Origin: CAVRIA01 sp963721115 | Lineage (GTDB): Bacteria; Desulfobacterota; Binatia; HRBIN30; CADEER01 | Direction of reading: 5' to 3' | Assembly: GCA_963721115.1 (NCBI GenBank) | Contig: CAVRIA010000008.1 | Location: 186,001-250,000 of the forward strand | Length of the DNA: 64,000 nucleotides | Part shown: positions 51,199 to 60,610 of the stretch, in pieces | Numbering within the stretch: position 1 is the first letter of the stretch | How the letters are laid out: each line of letters begins with the position of its first letter | Position numbers and translations under genes: made by a program | The notes under the pieces: generated by a model | What the model was told of the DNA's origin: nothing | Database searches by the model: none | The model's input: only the letters and a program-made list of their open reading frames with translations

Positions 51199-52551
51199 CT
51201 ACAACGTGAGAATCACCGGCCCCAGACGCCGTGCCTGGGCGAGTGCGGAGAGAACGATCGGGGGCGTGCTGGAGGCCGGGCGATAGTCGCCGGGCAGGGC
51301 CCGCAGTCGTTCCACCAGCGCCGTGCGGAGGTGCTCGAACTGCTGGGGGTCGACCTGCGTCAGCTGCGTGGTGCGTTTCATCTTGAGCGGGTTCGTGTAG
51401 TGGCCGTTCTCGAAGATGGCGAAATGCAGGTGAGGTCCGGTGGCCAGTCCGGTCTGCCCCACCCATCCGAGCAACTGGCCGCGCTTCACTTTCGCCCCGC
51501 TGTGGACGGCGCGATCGATGCCCTTCAGGTGCGAGTATGCCGATACCAGGCCGCCACCGTGGTCGACCTCGACATGCCGTCCGAGGCTGCCCTTCCACGC
51601 CGCCCAGGTCACGACTCCGGCGCCGATCGAGCGGACCGGTGTCCCGGCGGGCGCCGCGAAATCGACGCCGAGATGCGGGCGCCGCTTCTTCAGGATGGGA
51701 TGGAATCGCGATTTGGAGAACGTGGAGGTGATGCGCGTGAACTCGAGCGGGTAGCGCAGCAGAGCCCTGTCCAGCGCGTGTCCTTCCTCGTCGACATAGG
51801 TCGTATCGCCGCTCGCGTTCTTGTACAGGAACGCCGCCGCCGACTGAGAGCGACCGATGAAATCGGCAGCGAGCACGCGCCCCGGTTTGAGGAGCCGTCC
51901 GTCCTCGTCGGTTCGTTCCTCGTACAGGACGCGGAAGCGATCGCCGGGATGCACGTCCGAGCTGAAGTCGAGCCGATAGCCGAGGATGTCCACCATCCCC
52001 GAGATGACCGCGTCCGGAATCCCTTCGCGCTGCGCGGAGCCATAGAAGGTCTTGCGGACGACGCCGCGCACACCCACGACGTGAATCTGAACGGGCCGTT
52101 CCACCAAGCCGGCGAAGAGCCCGTGGTTGCCGGAGCGACGGAGAATCAGGCGGTGCTCGGCGTCGACGTCGTAGGCGATCTGGTCGAGACGACCCTGCGG
52201 CGAAAACACCAACACCAACGAGGATCCGATCGCGATGCGACGCAAGTCGACTTTCGGACGCGCCGCGCGATACCACCGCTGAATCTCGGCGGCGGAGAGC
52301 CCATAGCTGCCGAGAACGCTGGCGAAGCTGTCACCCGCGCCGATCGGTTGACTGACCGTGGTCACGGTCTGCATGTTCGACTCGTGGCCGAGCAGCGCGG
52401 CACGCAGCCTAGCTTGACTCGGACCGGCGGTCAGAAGCAAAGCCGCAGGGATCAAGGCGAGGCTCAGGAGCCGCAGGCGTACGGGAGTGACCTTTCGTGT
52501 ACGCGCCCCCCCGGCTGCCTCGACCAGCCCCGCTCCGTACGGAAAAATCAC
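51199..52551 (-). CDS. Exported M23-family metallopeptidase with LysM-like N-terminal region
   Basis: About 450 residues. A signal-type hydrophobic segment (LRLLSLALIPAALLLTAGPS) is preceded by a short basic leader. The N-terminal part resembles a peptidoglycan-binding module with LysM-like helices (DSFASVLGSYGLSAAEIQRW), and an OapA/opacity-like beta domain follows. The C-terminal M23 domain has HLGVDFAAP for the first zinc ligand, HLHFAI for the last, and NGHYTNPLKM after. The start is uncertain: GTG 52551 is chosen and an in-frame TTG at 52569 is possible. It is divergent from mltG. Confidence 0.87.
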   Translation of the reverse strand: MIFPYGAGLVEAAGGARTRKVTPVRLRLLSLALIPAALLLTAGPSQARLRAALLGHESNMQTVTTVSQPIGAGDSFASVLGSYGLSAAEIQRWYRAARPKVDLRRIAIGSSLVLVFSPQGRLDQIAYDVDAEHRLILRRSGNHGLFAGLVERPVQIHVVGVRGVVRKTFYGSAQREGIPDAVISGMVDILGYRLDFSSDVHPGDRFRVLYEERTDEDGRLLKPGRVLAADFIGRSQSAAAFLYKNASGDTTYVDEEGHALDRALLRYPLEFTRITSTFSKSRFHPILKKRRPHLGVDFAAPAGTPVRSIGAGVVTWAAWKGSLGRHVEVDHGGGLVSAYSHLKGIDRAVHSGAKVKRGQLLGWVGQTGLATGPHLHFAIFENGHYTNPLKMKRTTQLTQVDPQQFEHLRTALVERLRALPGDYRPASSTPPIVLSALAQARRLGPVILTL

Positions 52552-52581
52552 GCGCGTCGACCCTGCCAATGGCCTCCGCCG

Positions 52582-53664
52582 ATGTCAAGAGCTGATTCGT
52601 TGCTGGGCAAGGCGCAGGTTGATAGCGTGCGCTCGCGCCGTGCGCGGTTGCCGGTGCAGCGACGTTCGATGTTGCGGAGGATGTTCCTTTTCGCGTTGGT
52701 GGCCGTACTCGTGTTCGGGACGTCTACGGTCTGGTACGTCCGTCGCGCGCTTACCACGGAAGTCCGCCCTCCGGCCGCCGGCGTAGTCGTCACCATTTCC
52801 CCCGGCGCTCCCTTTCGCGCCATCGCGGCGAAGCTGCATCGCGCCGGTGTGCTGCACCATCCTCTGCTCCTCACTCTGTGGGCGCGCTACCGCGGCGACG
52901 ACCGCGCCGTACGCAGCGGCGAGTACCGGATCGAGGAACCGGTTTCCCCGCTTCGACTTCTGGAGATCCTACAGTCGCCGAGCCGCGCGCTGCGCTGGGT
53001 GACCATTCCGGAGGGGTTCACTGCCAACCAGGTGGCGGCAGCACTCGAAGAGGCGGGTTTCGACGGCAAGGACGTATTCCAGTGCCTCATGGAGGATCCG
53101 GCCGTCGCGGCGGAGTTCGATCTTCCCGCGACCGGGGTCGAGGGGTACCTCTTCCCGGATACCTACGCCTTCGACTGGGCTACCCCGCCGTTGGAGATCG
53201 TGCGCGCTCTGTTGGAGCGCTTCCGGCAGGAGAGCGCCGCTCTGCGCGAACGCCGGATCGCAAGCGGATTGACCGAGGCGGAGATGGTGACGCTGGCGTC
53301 GGTGATCGAGAAAGAGACCGGTTCCCCCGAGGAGCGCGCCTTGATCTCCGGGGTGTTTCACAACCGCCTGAGAATCGGCATGCGGCTGCAGTCCGACCCC
53401 ACGGTTCTGTACGGCCGTGGACAAGCGAGCGGCCCGATTACGCGAGAGGACCTGGCCAACCCGTCGCCCTACAACACGTACGTCCATTCGGGACTGCCGC
53501 CGGGACCGATTGCCAACCCGGGACTGGCCTCGCTGCAAGCGGCCATCGCGCCGCGCGAGACGAAGGCGCTCTACTTCGTCTCCCGCAATGACGGGTCACA
53601 CGAGTTCTCGAACTCCCTCGCCGAGCACAACCGAGCGGTGCAGCGCTTCCAGCGCGGGCGCTGA
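52582..53664 (+). CDS. mltG: Endolytic murein transglycosylase MltG
   Basis: A 360-residue inner-membrane enzyme that cuts nascent glycan strands and so sets their length. One N-terminal helix (MFLFALVAVLVFGTSTVWYV) anchors a LysM-like subdomain (about 60-130) and a YceG catalytic domain. The catalytic Glu is in VTLASVIEKETG, and the family signatures SGVFHNRL, RLQSDPTVLYG and LPPGPIANPGL are intact. Start at ATG 52582, 30 bp from the start of the divergent M23 gene, so both promoters must overlap the coding ends. Confidence 0.93.
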   Translation: MSRADSLLGKAQVDSVRSRRARLPVQRRSMLRRMFLFALVAVLVFGTSTVWYVRRALTTEVRPPAAGVVVTISPGAPFRAIAAKLHRAGVLHHPLLLTLWARYRGDDRAVRSGEYRIEEPVSPLRLLEILQSPSRALRWVTIPEGFTANQVAAALEEAGFDGKDVFQCLMEDPAVAAEFDLPATGVEGYLFPDTYAFDWATPPLEIVRALLERFRQESAALRERRIASGLTEAEMVTLASVIEKETGSPEERALISGVFHNRLRIGMRLQSDPTVLYGRGQASGPITREDLANPSPYNTYVHSGLPPGPIANPGLASLQAAIAPRETKALYFVSRNDGSHEFSNSLAEHNRAVQRFQRGR

Positions 53665-53676
53665 GTCGCGCCTCGG

Positions 53677-55632
53677 TCAGGCGCGGGCCTCGCGCGCGGC
53701 TGGCAGCCGCTCCATCCGCTCGAGCTTGGCGTAGAGCGAATCGATGTCGCGCTTCAGCTGGGCGTACCTGCTGAACACCGCCTGCGGGTTCGGATCCGTC
53801 TGGTAGAACTCGGGCCCGTTGACCAGCGCGGTCAACGAGGCGAGCTCCCCTTCCTTTGCCTGGATCTCCTCCTCCAGGCGAGCCGTCTCGCGGGCGCGGC
53901 GCGCCTCGGCGCGCGCCAGACGCTTCGCCTCGTCGCGAGCGGGCGGAGCGGTCTCCGGACTCGGCTCGGGCTCGGCTCGTTCCGAGGTGTGATCCGCCAC
54001 CGGAGGAGGAGCGCTGCCGTTCGCTTCGGCGGCCTTGCGCCGCAGGTAATCCTCGTAGTTGCCGAGGTAGCGTACGCCGCGTCCACATCCGACCTCGACG
54101 ACTTCGTCCGGCAGGTGGTCGAGCAGATAGCGGTCGTGCGCGACCAGCACGAGCGTGCCCGTATACCGCTGTAGTGCTCCGAGCAGGACCTCCTTGGCGG
54201 TGATGTCGAGGTGATTGGTCGGCTCGTCGAGCAGCAGGCAGTTCGATGGCCGGAGCAGGAGGATCGCCAGAGCGAGTCGATTCCTCTCGCCTCCGCTCAG
54301 GACTCCGACGGGTTTGTCGACGCTCTCGCCGCGGAAGAGGAAGGCTCCGAGGATGTTCCGGAGCTGCGGCACCATGTCGAAAGGGGCAGCGGCGGTGGCC
54401 TCTTCCAGCACCGTGCGCTCGGGAGCCAGGATGCCGGTCTGGTCCTGCGCGAAGTACCCCAGGGTGACGTTGTGGCCACAGCTTCGCTTCCCGGCGGTCA
54501 GCGTGTCCACTCCGGCGAGCATGCGGATCAGCGTCGACTTGCCGGCCCCATTCGGTCCGACCAGGGCGACCTTCCGCCCGCGTTCGATGGTCAGGTCCAG
54601 ACCTTCGTAGACCGTCAGGTCGCCGTAGCGCTTGGTCGCGTTCTCGAGCCGCAGGACCAGGCGGCCGCTGCGTTCGCAGGCGGGAAATCGAAAATGGATG
54701 GTCGCCGCTCCCTCCGCTGGGGGCGGCAGGCGATCCAGCTTCTCCAGGTACTTCACTCGACTCTGCACCAGAGCCGCCTTCGACGCCTGGTAGCGGAAGC
54801 GCCCGATGAAGGCCTCGACGCGCGCGATTTCCTCCTGCTGCTCCCGGTATGCCGCGACCTCTCTCTCGCGCCGTTCCTCGCGCAGGACCAGGTAACGGCT
54901 GAACGAGGCGTCGTAGTCGGTCAGCTTGCCGCCCGATACCTCGGTGATGCGCTGCACCGCGACGTCCATGAAGTAGCGGTCGTGCGCGACCAGAATCACG
55001 GTGAAGGGATAGGAGGCGAGGAAGTCCTCCAACCAGTTGCGCGCCTCGAGATCGAGGTGGTTGGTCGGCTCGTCCAGAAGAAGCAGGTTCGGACGTTGCA
55101 GCAGCAGCTTGGCCAGGGCGATCCGCATCTGCCAGCCGCCGGAGAATTCCCCCGCGTCGCGGTCGAAATCGTTCTGCCCGAAGCCCAACCCGGACAGTAC
55201 GGCCTGCGCCTGGGCTTCGTGATCGTAGGTGCCCTCGGCATCCCAGCGCTCTCGGGCGCGCGCGTACTGCCCGAGGATGCTCTCGTAGCCCGGTTCGTTC
55301 GGGTCGATATGGGCCAAGGCCTGCTCGAGATCGCGACACTGTCGTTCGAGCTCCAGGACGTCCGCGAACGCCTCGAGCGCTTCCTGGAGCACGGTGCGTC
55401 CAGCGGAGGCAAGACCGTCCTGTGGCAGGTAGCCCACCGTGGTCCCCCTCGGGACGGCGATCTCGCCGTCATCAGGCTCCTCCAGCCTCGCGATCATGCG
55501 AAGCAGGGTCGATTTCCCGGAGCCATTGGCGCCGACCAGCCCGATCCGGGCGCCGTCCGGCACGAACCAGCTGGCGCGGTCGAAGACCGTCTGTGCTCCG
55601 AAGGAGCGGGTCAAGTTGGAGACCGACAGCAC
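53677..55632 (-). CDS. ABC-F family ATPase (Uup/EttA-like)
   Basis: A 651-residue soluble protein with two ABC domains and no membrane part. Walker A motifs are GANGSGKST and GPNGAGKST, the signatures are FSGGWQMRIALAK and LSGGERNRLALA, and both have LLLDEPTNHLD as Walker B. A linker coiled coil and a C-terminal ABC_tran_CTD-like helical region with Glu/Arg-rich sequence complete the Uup-type layout. ABC-F proteins act on the ribosome or on branched DNA. GTG at 55632 is taken as the start, since upstream in-frame sequence lacks domain signal. It converges with mltG. Confidence 0.92.
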   Translation of the reverse strand: MLSVSNLTRSFGAQTVFDRASWFVPDGARIGLVGANGSGKSTLLRMIARLEEPDDGEIAVPRGTTVGYLPQDGLASAGRTVLQEALEAFADVLELERQCRDLEQALAHIDPNEPGYESILGQYARARERWDAEGTYDHEAQAQAVLSGLGFGQNDFDRDAGEFSGGWQMRIALAKLLLQRPNLLLLDEPTNHLDLEARNWLEDFLASYPFTVILVAHDRYFMDVAVQRITEVSGGKLTDYDASFSRYLVLREERREREVAAYREQQEEIARVEAFIGRFRYQASKAALVQSRVKYLEKLDRLPPPAEGAATIHFRFPACERSGRLVLRLENATKRYGDLTVYEGLDLTIERGRKVALVGPNGAGKSTLIRMLAGVDTLTAGKRSCGHNVTLGYFAQDQTGILAPERTVLEEATAAAPFDMVPQLRNILGAFLFRGESVDKPVGVLSGGERNRLALAILLLRPSNCLLLDEPTNHLDITAKEVLLGALQRYTGTLVLVAHDRYLLDHLPDEVVEVGCGRGVRYLGNYEDYLRRKAAEANGSAPPPVADHTSERAEPEPSPETAPPARDEAKRLARAEARRARETARLEEEIQAKEGELASLTALVNGPEFYQTDPNPQAVFSRYAQLKRDIDSLYAKLERMERLPAAREARA

Positions 55633-55750
55633 GGGCCGTTCTTGTAGCGACGGGATCGCGCCCGGGCAAGCGGGTCGGAGCGCGGAGCGCGCCCGAGCTT
55701 GCAACTTCGCGGCGGCTCTTCTATCCGGGGCGTGAGCGGGGGCAGCACGG

Positions 55751-56149
55751 TTGTCGGTCCTCTTACGTATCGCGAGCGCACTGTCGTTGATTTGGGCGGC
55801 CGGCTTGTATCTGCTGCCCGCGTCGGCCATCGGCGGAGGCGAGGTGCCTGCCGGCACGGCCCTGGCGAACGGCTTGGCCGCGGCGAACCTCGGCTTCGCC
55901 TATCTCTTCTGGCGGGCGGCAGCGAATCCGGCGGCGGAGCGCGGCGCGATCTACACGGCGCTTCTGCTGTTCGGGCTGCGCGCCGCCAACGGGACGTACG
56001 AGGTCCTGTACCGTCTCGAAGGGCGCGCCGCCGTTGCGAGCCTGGTCGACATGGTGCTGTCGATCGCGCTCTTCGTCGGGGTTCTCAACGCGCTGCCTTC
56101 CACGCTGGGCGCGCATGGGCGGCGTTCCCGGAACGTCCCGGAGGGCTGA
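55751..56149 (+). CDS. Small multi-pass membrane protein, unknown function
   Basis: A 132-residue protein with four hydrophobic helices (about 5-22, 36-54, 66-82 and 97-112) and a basic C terminus, in a DoxX-like or DUF-type four-helix layout. TTG at 55751 is the apparent start. No clear Shine-Dalgarno is visible, so a start slightly upstream or downstream is possible. No family is recognised. It lies between the divergent ABC-F gene and the ErpA-like gene, alone on the plus strand. Confidence 0.65.
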   Translation: MSVLLRIASALSLIWAAGLYLLPASAIGGGEVPAGTALANGLAAANLGFAYLFWRAAANPAAERGAIYTALLLFGLRAANGTYEVLYRLEGRAAVASLVDMVLSIALFVGVLNALPSTLGAHGRRSRNVPEG

Positions 56150-56322
56150 CAACCGGTTGGAAAACAGGACGGCTACTGTGGACGGGCCCTTTGCGCCGGC
56201 CCTACGTTGGCGAATCCTGGACGGAACCAGGAAGTTTGCCTCCCGTTCGGTGCGTCGATCCGGCGCAAAATTCCTCGCCCTCGCCACGCCACCTGCTTCT
56301 CGCCAGGCTGCTAGCCCGCATC

Positions 56323-56709
56323 TCAGGTGGTGAACGAGGAGCCGCAGCCGCAGGTCCGGGAGGCGTTGGGGTTGACGAACTTGAACCCGGCGCCGTGCAG
56401 CCCGTTGACGTAGTCCACCGTCACCCCCTGCAGATGGGGACGGCTCGCGGTGTCGACGAAGACGCGTACGCCGTCGAACTCCAGGACCTCATCGTCCTCC
56501 CCGGGGAGGGGCTCGAAGGCCAAATGGTACTGGAACCCGGAGCAGCCGCCGCCGACGACGCCGACACGGAGGCCGTGGCCCGTGACACCATCTCGCTCCA
56601 TTGCGACCTTTACCATCTCCAAGGCCTTATCGGTCAGGGAGATGATCGGTGTCGTTCCCTCGGGCTCTCGCTGCTCGGTGACTGCGGTGGACTGGGGGCC
56701 TTGCGACAT
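56323..56709 (-). CDS. Iron-sulfur cluster insertion/A-type carrier protein (ErpA/IscA-like)
   Basis: A 128-residue A-type carrier. The three cluster ligands are intact: C56 in GGCSGFQY, and C120 and C122 in CGCGSSF. It hands [2Fe-2S] or [4Fe-4S] clusters to apoproteins. The N-terminal 20 residues are an extra low-complexity extension. The ATG at 56709 follows GGAGGAGACAGC and is preferred over an in-frame start at 56742. No other Isc/Suf gene lies nearby, which agrees with ErpA-type isolation. Confidence 0.92.
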   Translation of the reverse strand: MSQGPQSTAVTEQREPEGTTPIISLTDKALEMVKVAMERDGVTGHGLRVGVVGGGCSGFQYHLAFEPLPGEDDEVLEFDGVRVFVDTASRPHLQGVTVDYVNGLHGAGFKFVNPNASRTCGCGSSFTT

Positions 56710-56823
56710 GCTGTCTCCTCCGGGCGCGGTGAAGCTTTCCATCGCCCCGTTCGTCTACAATGAGCGCTTCCCTTCAAATGCGTACCGACGCGCCACATGC
56801 GAGTCAAGGTACGGCTCGCCAGC

Positions 56824-56853
56824 TTGAATTAGCCAAACGCTTTTGCCTATAGA
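56824..56853 (+). promoter_or_regulatory. Sigma-70-like promoter of the gsp operon
   Basis: TTGAAT (56824-56829) and TATAGA (56848-56853) are separated by 18 bp. The predicted transcript begins near 56860, which places the upstream ATG at 56853 outside the message and favours the ATG at 56871 for gspC. Confidence 0.5.
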
Positions 56854-56870
56854 TGCCCGGTTTGCGAACA

Positions 56871-57746
56871 ATGACAGTTTCGCCCCAATATCTGGTGGCC
56901 GTCAACCTCGCGCTCCTCGCGCTGGCCGCCTATTCGGCATCCGCCATTGTCGGCACCGTGCTCGGGGCGAAGCTGATGCCCCCGCCCGCCGTTGAGATCA
57001 GTCCGCCGCCTCCGCCGATTCCGCAGGAGGGAAACAAGCCGGAAGCCTACTACGCGCTGATCCATCAGCGCGACATCTTCAACTCGACGGGACCCGCCGC
57101 CGCTCCGACGGCGGTACCGGTGATCGAAAAGACCCCGCTGAAACTGAAGCTGTGGGGCGTGGCGCTGCACGGGGACGGAACGTCGTACGCGATCATCGAG
57201 GACCTGACGCAGCGCAAGCAAGACCTGTATCCCGTCAGCGCGGAGGTCCCCGGTGGGGCTACGGTCAAATCGATCGAGTGGGACCGAGTGGTCCTGAGTC
57301 GCAACGGGCAGGACGAGATTCTCGATCTCGAGCAGGGGGTCGGCGCGCCCAACCTCCCCTCCCGTCTGGCGCGTCCGGCCATCGGCCGCCCGGCCACCGC
57401 TGATGCGCACATCCAGGAAGTCTCCGAGAACGAGTACGTGATCGACCGCTCGGAGGTCGACAGCGCCCTCGAGAACATGAGCCAACTGTTCACGCAGATC
57501 CGCGCGGTTCCCCACTTCGAGGGCGGCAAGGCGACCGGGTTCCGGCTCTTTGCCATCCGCAGCGGTAGCCTCTTCGACAAGATAGGGCTGAAGAACGGGG
57601 ATATCATTCAGAGTATCAACGGGAGCCCGATGAACGATCCGAGCCGAGCCATGGCGCTGTTCCAGGAGCTGCGCAACCAGAACGACCTGACGGTCGAGGT
57701 GATCCGAAACCGACAGCCGCAAACGCTCACCTACAGCTTCCGGTGA
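56871..57746 (+). CDS. gspC: Type II secretion system protein GspC
   Basis: A 291-residue inner-membrane protein linking the platform to the secretin. One N-terminal helix (about 5-30) is followed by a Pro-rich linker (SPPPPPIPQEG), the HR domain (LKLWGVALHGDGTSYAIIED), and a C-terminal PDZ-like domain (FRLFAIRSGSLFDKIGLKNG, then IIQSINGSPM). The start at 56871 follows from the promoter position. The ORF is also open to an ATG at 56853. gspD follows 19 bp after the stop. Confidence 0.88.
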   Translation: MTVSPQYLVAVNLALLALAAYSASAIVGTVLGAKLMPPPAVEISPPPPPIPQEGNKPEAYYALIHQRDIFNSTGPAAAPTAVPVIEKTPLKLKLWGVALHGDGTSYAIIEDLTQRKQDLYPVSAEVPGGATVKSIEWDRVVLSRNGQDEILDLEQGVGAPNLPSRLARPAIGRPATADAHIQEVSENEYVIDRSEVDSALENMSQLFTQIRAVPHFEGGKATGFRLFAIRSGSLFDKIGLKNGDIIQSINGSPMNDPSRAMALFQELRNQNDLTVEVIRNRQPQTLTYSFR

Positions 57747-57765
57747 GTGCGACGTGCGAGGTGGT

Positions 57766-60605
57766 ATGCAGTTGTTGCGTGTGTGGCTAGCGATTCTTCG
57801 TTCTGGCCGCCGTCGTCCAAGGGATGGGAGTTGCGGCGGCCCAGCCGCCCGCGGCTCAACCACCTGCGGCTCAACCGCCGGCAGCTCGACCGCCCGCGCC
57901 GCCTTCGCCCGGAGGGAAGGGCCAGCCGGCGGACGACAAGCAGATCACGATGGACTTTCAGGACGTCGACCTCGGCGTGCTGGTCAAGTTCATCAGCGAG
58001 ATCACCGGACGCAACTTCATCGTCGACGACCGCGTCAAGGGTAAGGTGACGATCATCTCGCCCGGCAAGATTTCGGTGGACGAAGCCTACGCGGTCTTTC
58101 AGTCGGTGCTCCAGGTGAAGGGATTCACCACCGTCCCCAGCGGTCGCATCATCAAAATCCTGCCGGCGCAGGAAGCCAAGACATCGACGGTCGAGACGGT
58201 GTTTCCCGGCGCCGCGGCCGGGCTCACCGACGAGTTCGTCACCAAGCTCCTGCCCTTGCACAACGTGCAGGTGAACAACCTTCTGCCCATCGTGCAGCCG
58301 TTGGTATCGTCCAACGGCCTGCTGGCCGCCTATACGGCCACCAACACCCTGATCATCATCGACAGCGCCTCCAACATCTCCCGCGTCGGCCGAATCATCA
58401 AGGAGCTCGACGTCCCCGGGTTCGAGCAGAAGGTGGAAGTCATTCGCCTGGTGTACGCCTTTGCGACCGATGTCGCCGCCACGCTGGCGCAGGTGCTCGA
58501 AGACAACAGTGGGGGCGGCGGGCCGGTGGCGAACCCGGCTGCGGCGTCGCCCCGCAGCGCGGCAGCGCGGCGCGTCCGGCGACGGGCGGGGGTGCCCGCG
58601 CAGACGTCGACGGTGACGACCGGCGAGGGCGGGGAAGCGTACAAAATCATTCCCGACGAGCGCATCAACGCGCTGATCGTCGTCGCCGGCCCGCTCGACA
58701 TGAAGCGGATCAAGGACCTGGTCACCCGTCTCGACGTACCCCTGCCGTTCGGCACCGGCAGGATTCACGTCTATTATCTGAAGTACGCCAATGCCTTCGA
58801 GATCGTTCCGGTGCTTTCCGATCTCATCGGCGGAACCGGCGGGGTCGGCGGGCTCGGCGGGGGACTGCTGGCGCGTCGGCGTCGGCGGCTCGACGGCGGC
58901 GCGCGGTGGCCGGCTGGGCGAGCGCGGTGGTCTGGGCGGCATCGGGAGCAACCTGGGAGGCAATCTGGGAGGTCGGCGGTCTCGGGGGCCTCGGCGGGTC
59001 GGGCTTCGGAAGCCGCTCGCAGACCGGCCTCGGCGGGTCCCGCGGCAACCTGGGAGGCGGTGTCGGGGGGGGGTTCGGAGGCGGAGCCTTCGGTCAGGGC
59101 GGTGCGGCGGAGTGACGTCGGTGACCGGCGGCGGCGGCGGGGAGTTCGAAGGCGAGGTCCGCATCACGGCCGATCCGTCGACGAACGCATTGATCATCAA
59201 CGCGTCGCCGCAGGACTTCGAGACGCTCAAGCGGGTCATCGAGCAGCTCGACGTGCGCCGGCGCCAGGTATACGTGGAGGCGATCATCCTGGAATTGCGC
59301 CTCGACGCGACCCGCGCCCTCGGGATCGAGCTGCAGGGCGGCACCGGACTCGGCCAGGGAGTCGGCCTGGGGCGGGTCAACTTCGGTAACATCAACAACG
59401 CCGTCACCAACCCGGCCGGTATCGGCGGTCTGCTCCTCGCCGCCGCGAGCAACCAGACCGTGCGCCTGCCTGATGGGACGGTGGTCCCGGCCCAGGTGGC
59501 GTTGATCACCGCCTCCCAGGGGAATACCGACGTCAACATTCTCTCGGCACCCAACATTCTGACCACCGACAATCAGGAAGCGGAGATCGTGGTCGGCGAG
59601 AACGTGCCCTTCGTCGCCTCCCGTTCTACCAGCGAGACCAACCTGTCCAACACGTTCGCCACCGTGGAGCGGCGCGACGTCGGCATCACGCTGCGCATCA
59701 CGCCGCAGATCTCGGAGGGCGGAATGGTGCGGCTGGACCTCTTCCAGGAAGTCTCCGCAGTCATTCCGTCCGCGAGCGCCGACGCCCAGCAGCTCGGGCC
59801 GACCACGACGATCCGTTCGGCGACCACGTCGGTGGTGGTGCGCGACCAGCAGACCGTCGTGATCGGCGGCCTGATCTCCGACGACATCGAAAACAACGAG
59901 CAAAGCATCCCCTTCTGGAGCGACATTCCCGTCTTGGGCAATCTCCTGCGCGCGTCGCAGGGCGTACGTCGCAAGATCAACCTGCTCATCTTTCTGACCC
60001 CGCACATCATTCGCGACGCTCGCGAGCACCGCGATCTGTCGATCGAGAAACGCGACGAGCTGCAGGCGTTCATGCGCGAGCACAAGTTCCGCAATCTGCG
60101 GCGCGAGCAGCTCAACACGCCGTCCTGGAACCCCGAGCTGCCGCCGGAAAATCCCGAGGAAGAGGAAGGGAGCACGACGGACGACGAGGGCGGGCACTTG
60201 CCGTCCACCGGGCCCTCCTGGCAGGGCGCGGACTCCGGGGCCGTGAATGCGTCGGGCCGAGATATGGAGCCGCCGGTGCGCAATGAATACGTCTTGCTGG
60301 CGAGCTTCGCGTCCTGGGGAACCCCGCCTCCGTCCCTGCAGTCGGCCACCGGTCTCCTGCCCGTCAAGCTGTCGCCCGACTCGAAATTGACCGAGCTCTT
60401 CCGGAAGGGCAAACGCTATCGCTTCCACAGCGATACGTACCACGGCGTCTTCGAATGCCTCGAGGCCTATCCGTCGGCGCAGCAGGCACTGATGGTCTAT
60501 CCGGAGGGGATGCCGGTGGATCCTTCGAAGAACGCCTATCTCCATTGGCACGAGCTGAGCGACCCATCTTCCACTAACCTTGCGGCCTGGAGCACGCTAG
60601 AATAG
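57766..60605 (+). CDS. gspD: Type II secretion secretin GspD, several apparent frameshifts
   Basis: The outer-membrane secretin, about 940 residues after correction. A signal peptide (MQLLRVWLAIL, then VLAAVVQGMGVAAAQ) joins if one T of CTTCG near 57793 is removed. N0-N3 domains follow (ITMDFQDVDLGVLVKFISEI, then EIVPVLSDLIGG) and a Gly-rich loop. The secretin core runs in one open frame from about 59115 (VRITADPSTNALIINASP, VYVEAIILELRLD, NILTTDNQEAEIVVGENVPF, VVIGGLISDD) to 60605. Inside the Gly-rich loop the protein frame moves three times, near 58870, 58975 and 59105, each restored by a single-base change in G/C-rich repeats. No intact single frame spans the gene. Confidence 0.8.
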
Positions 60606-60610
60606 AGCCC

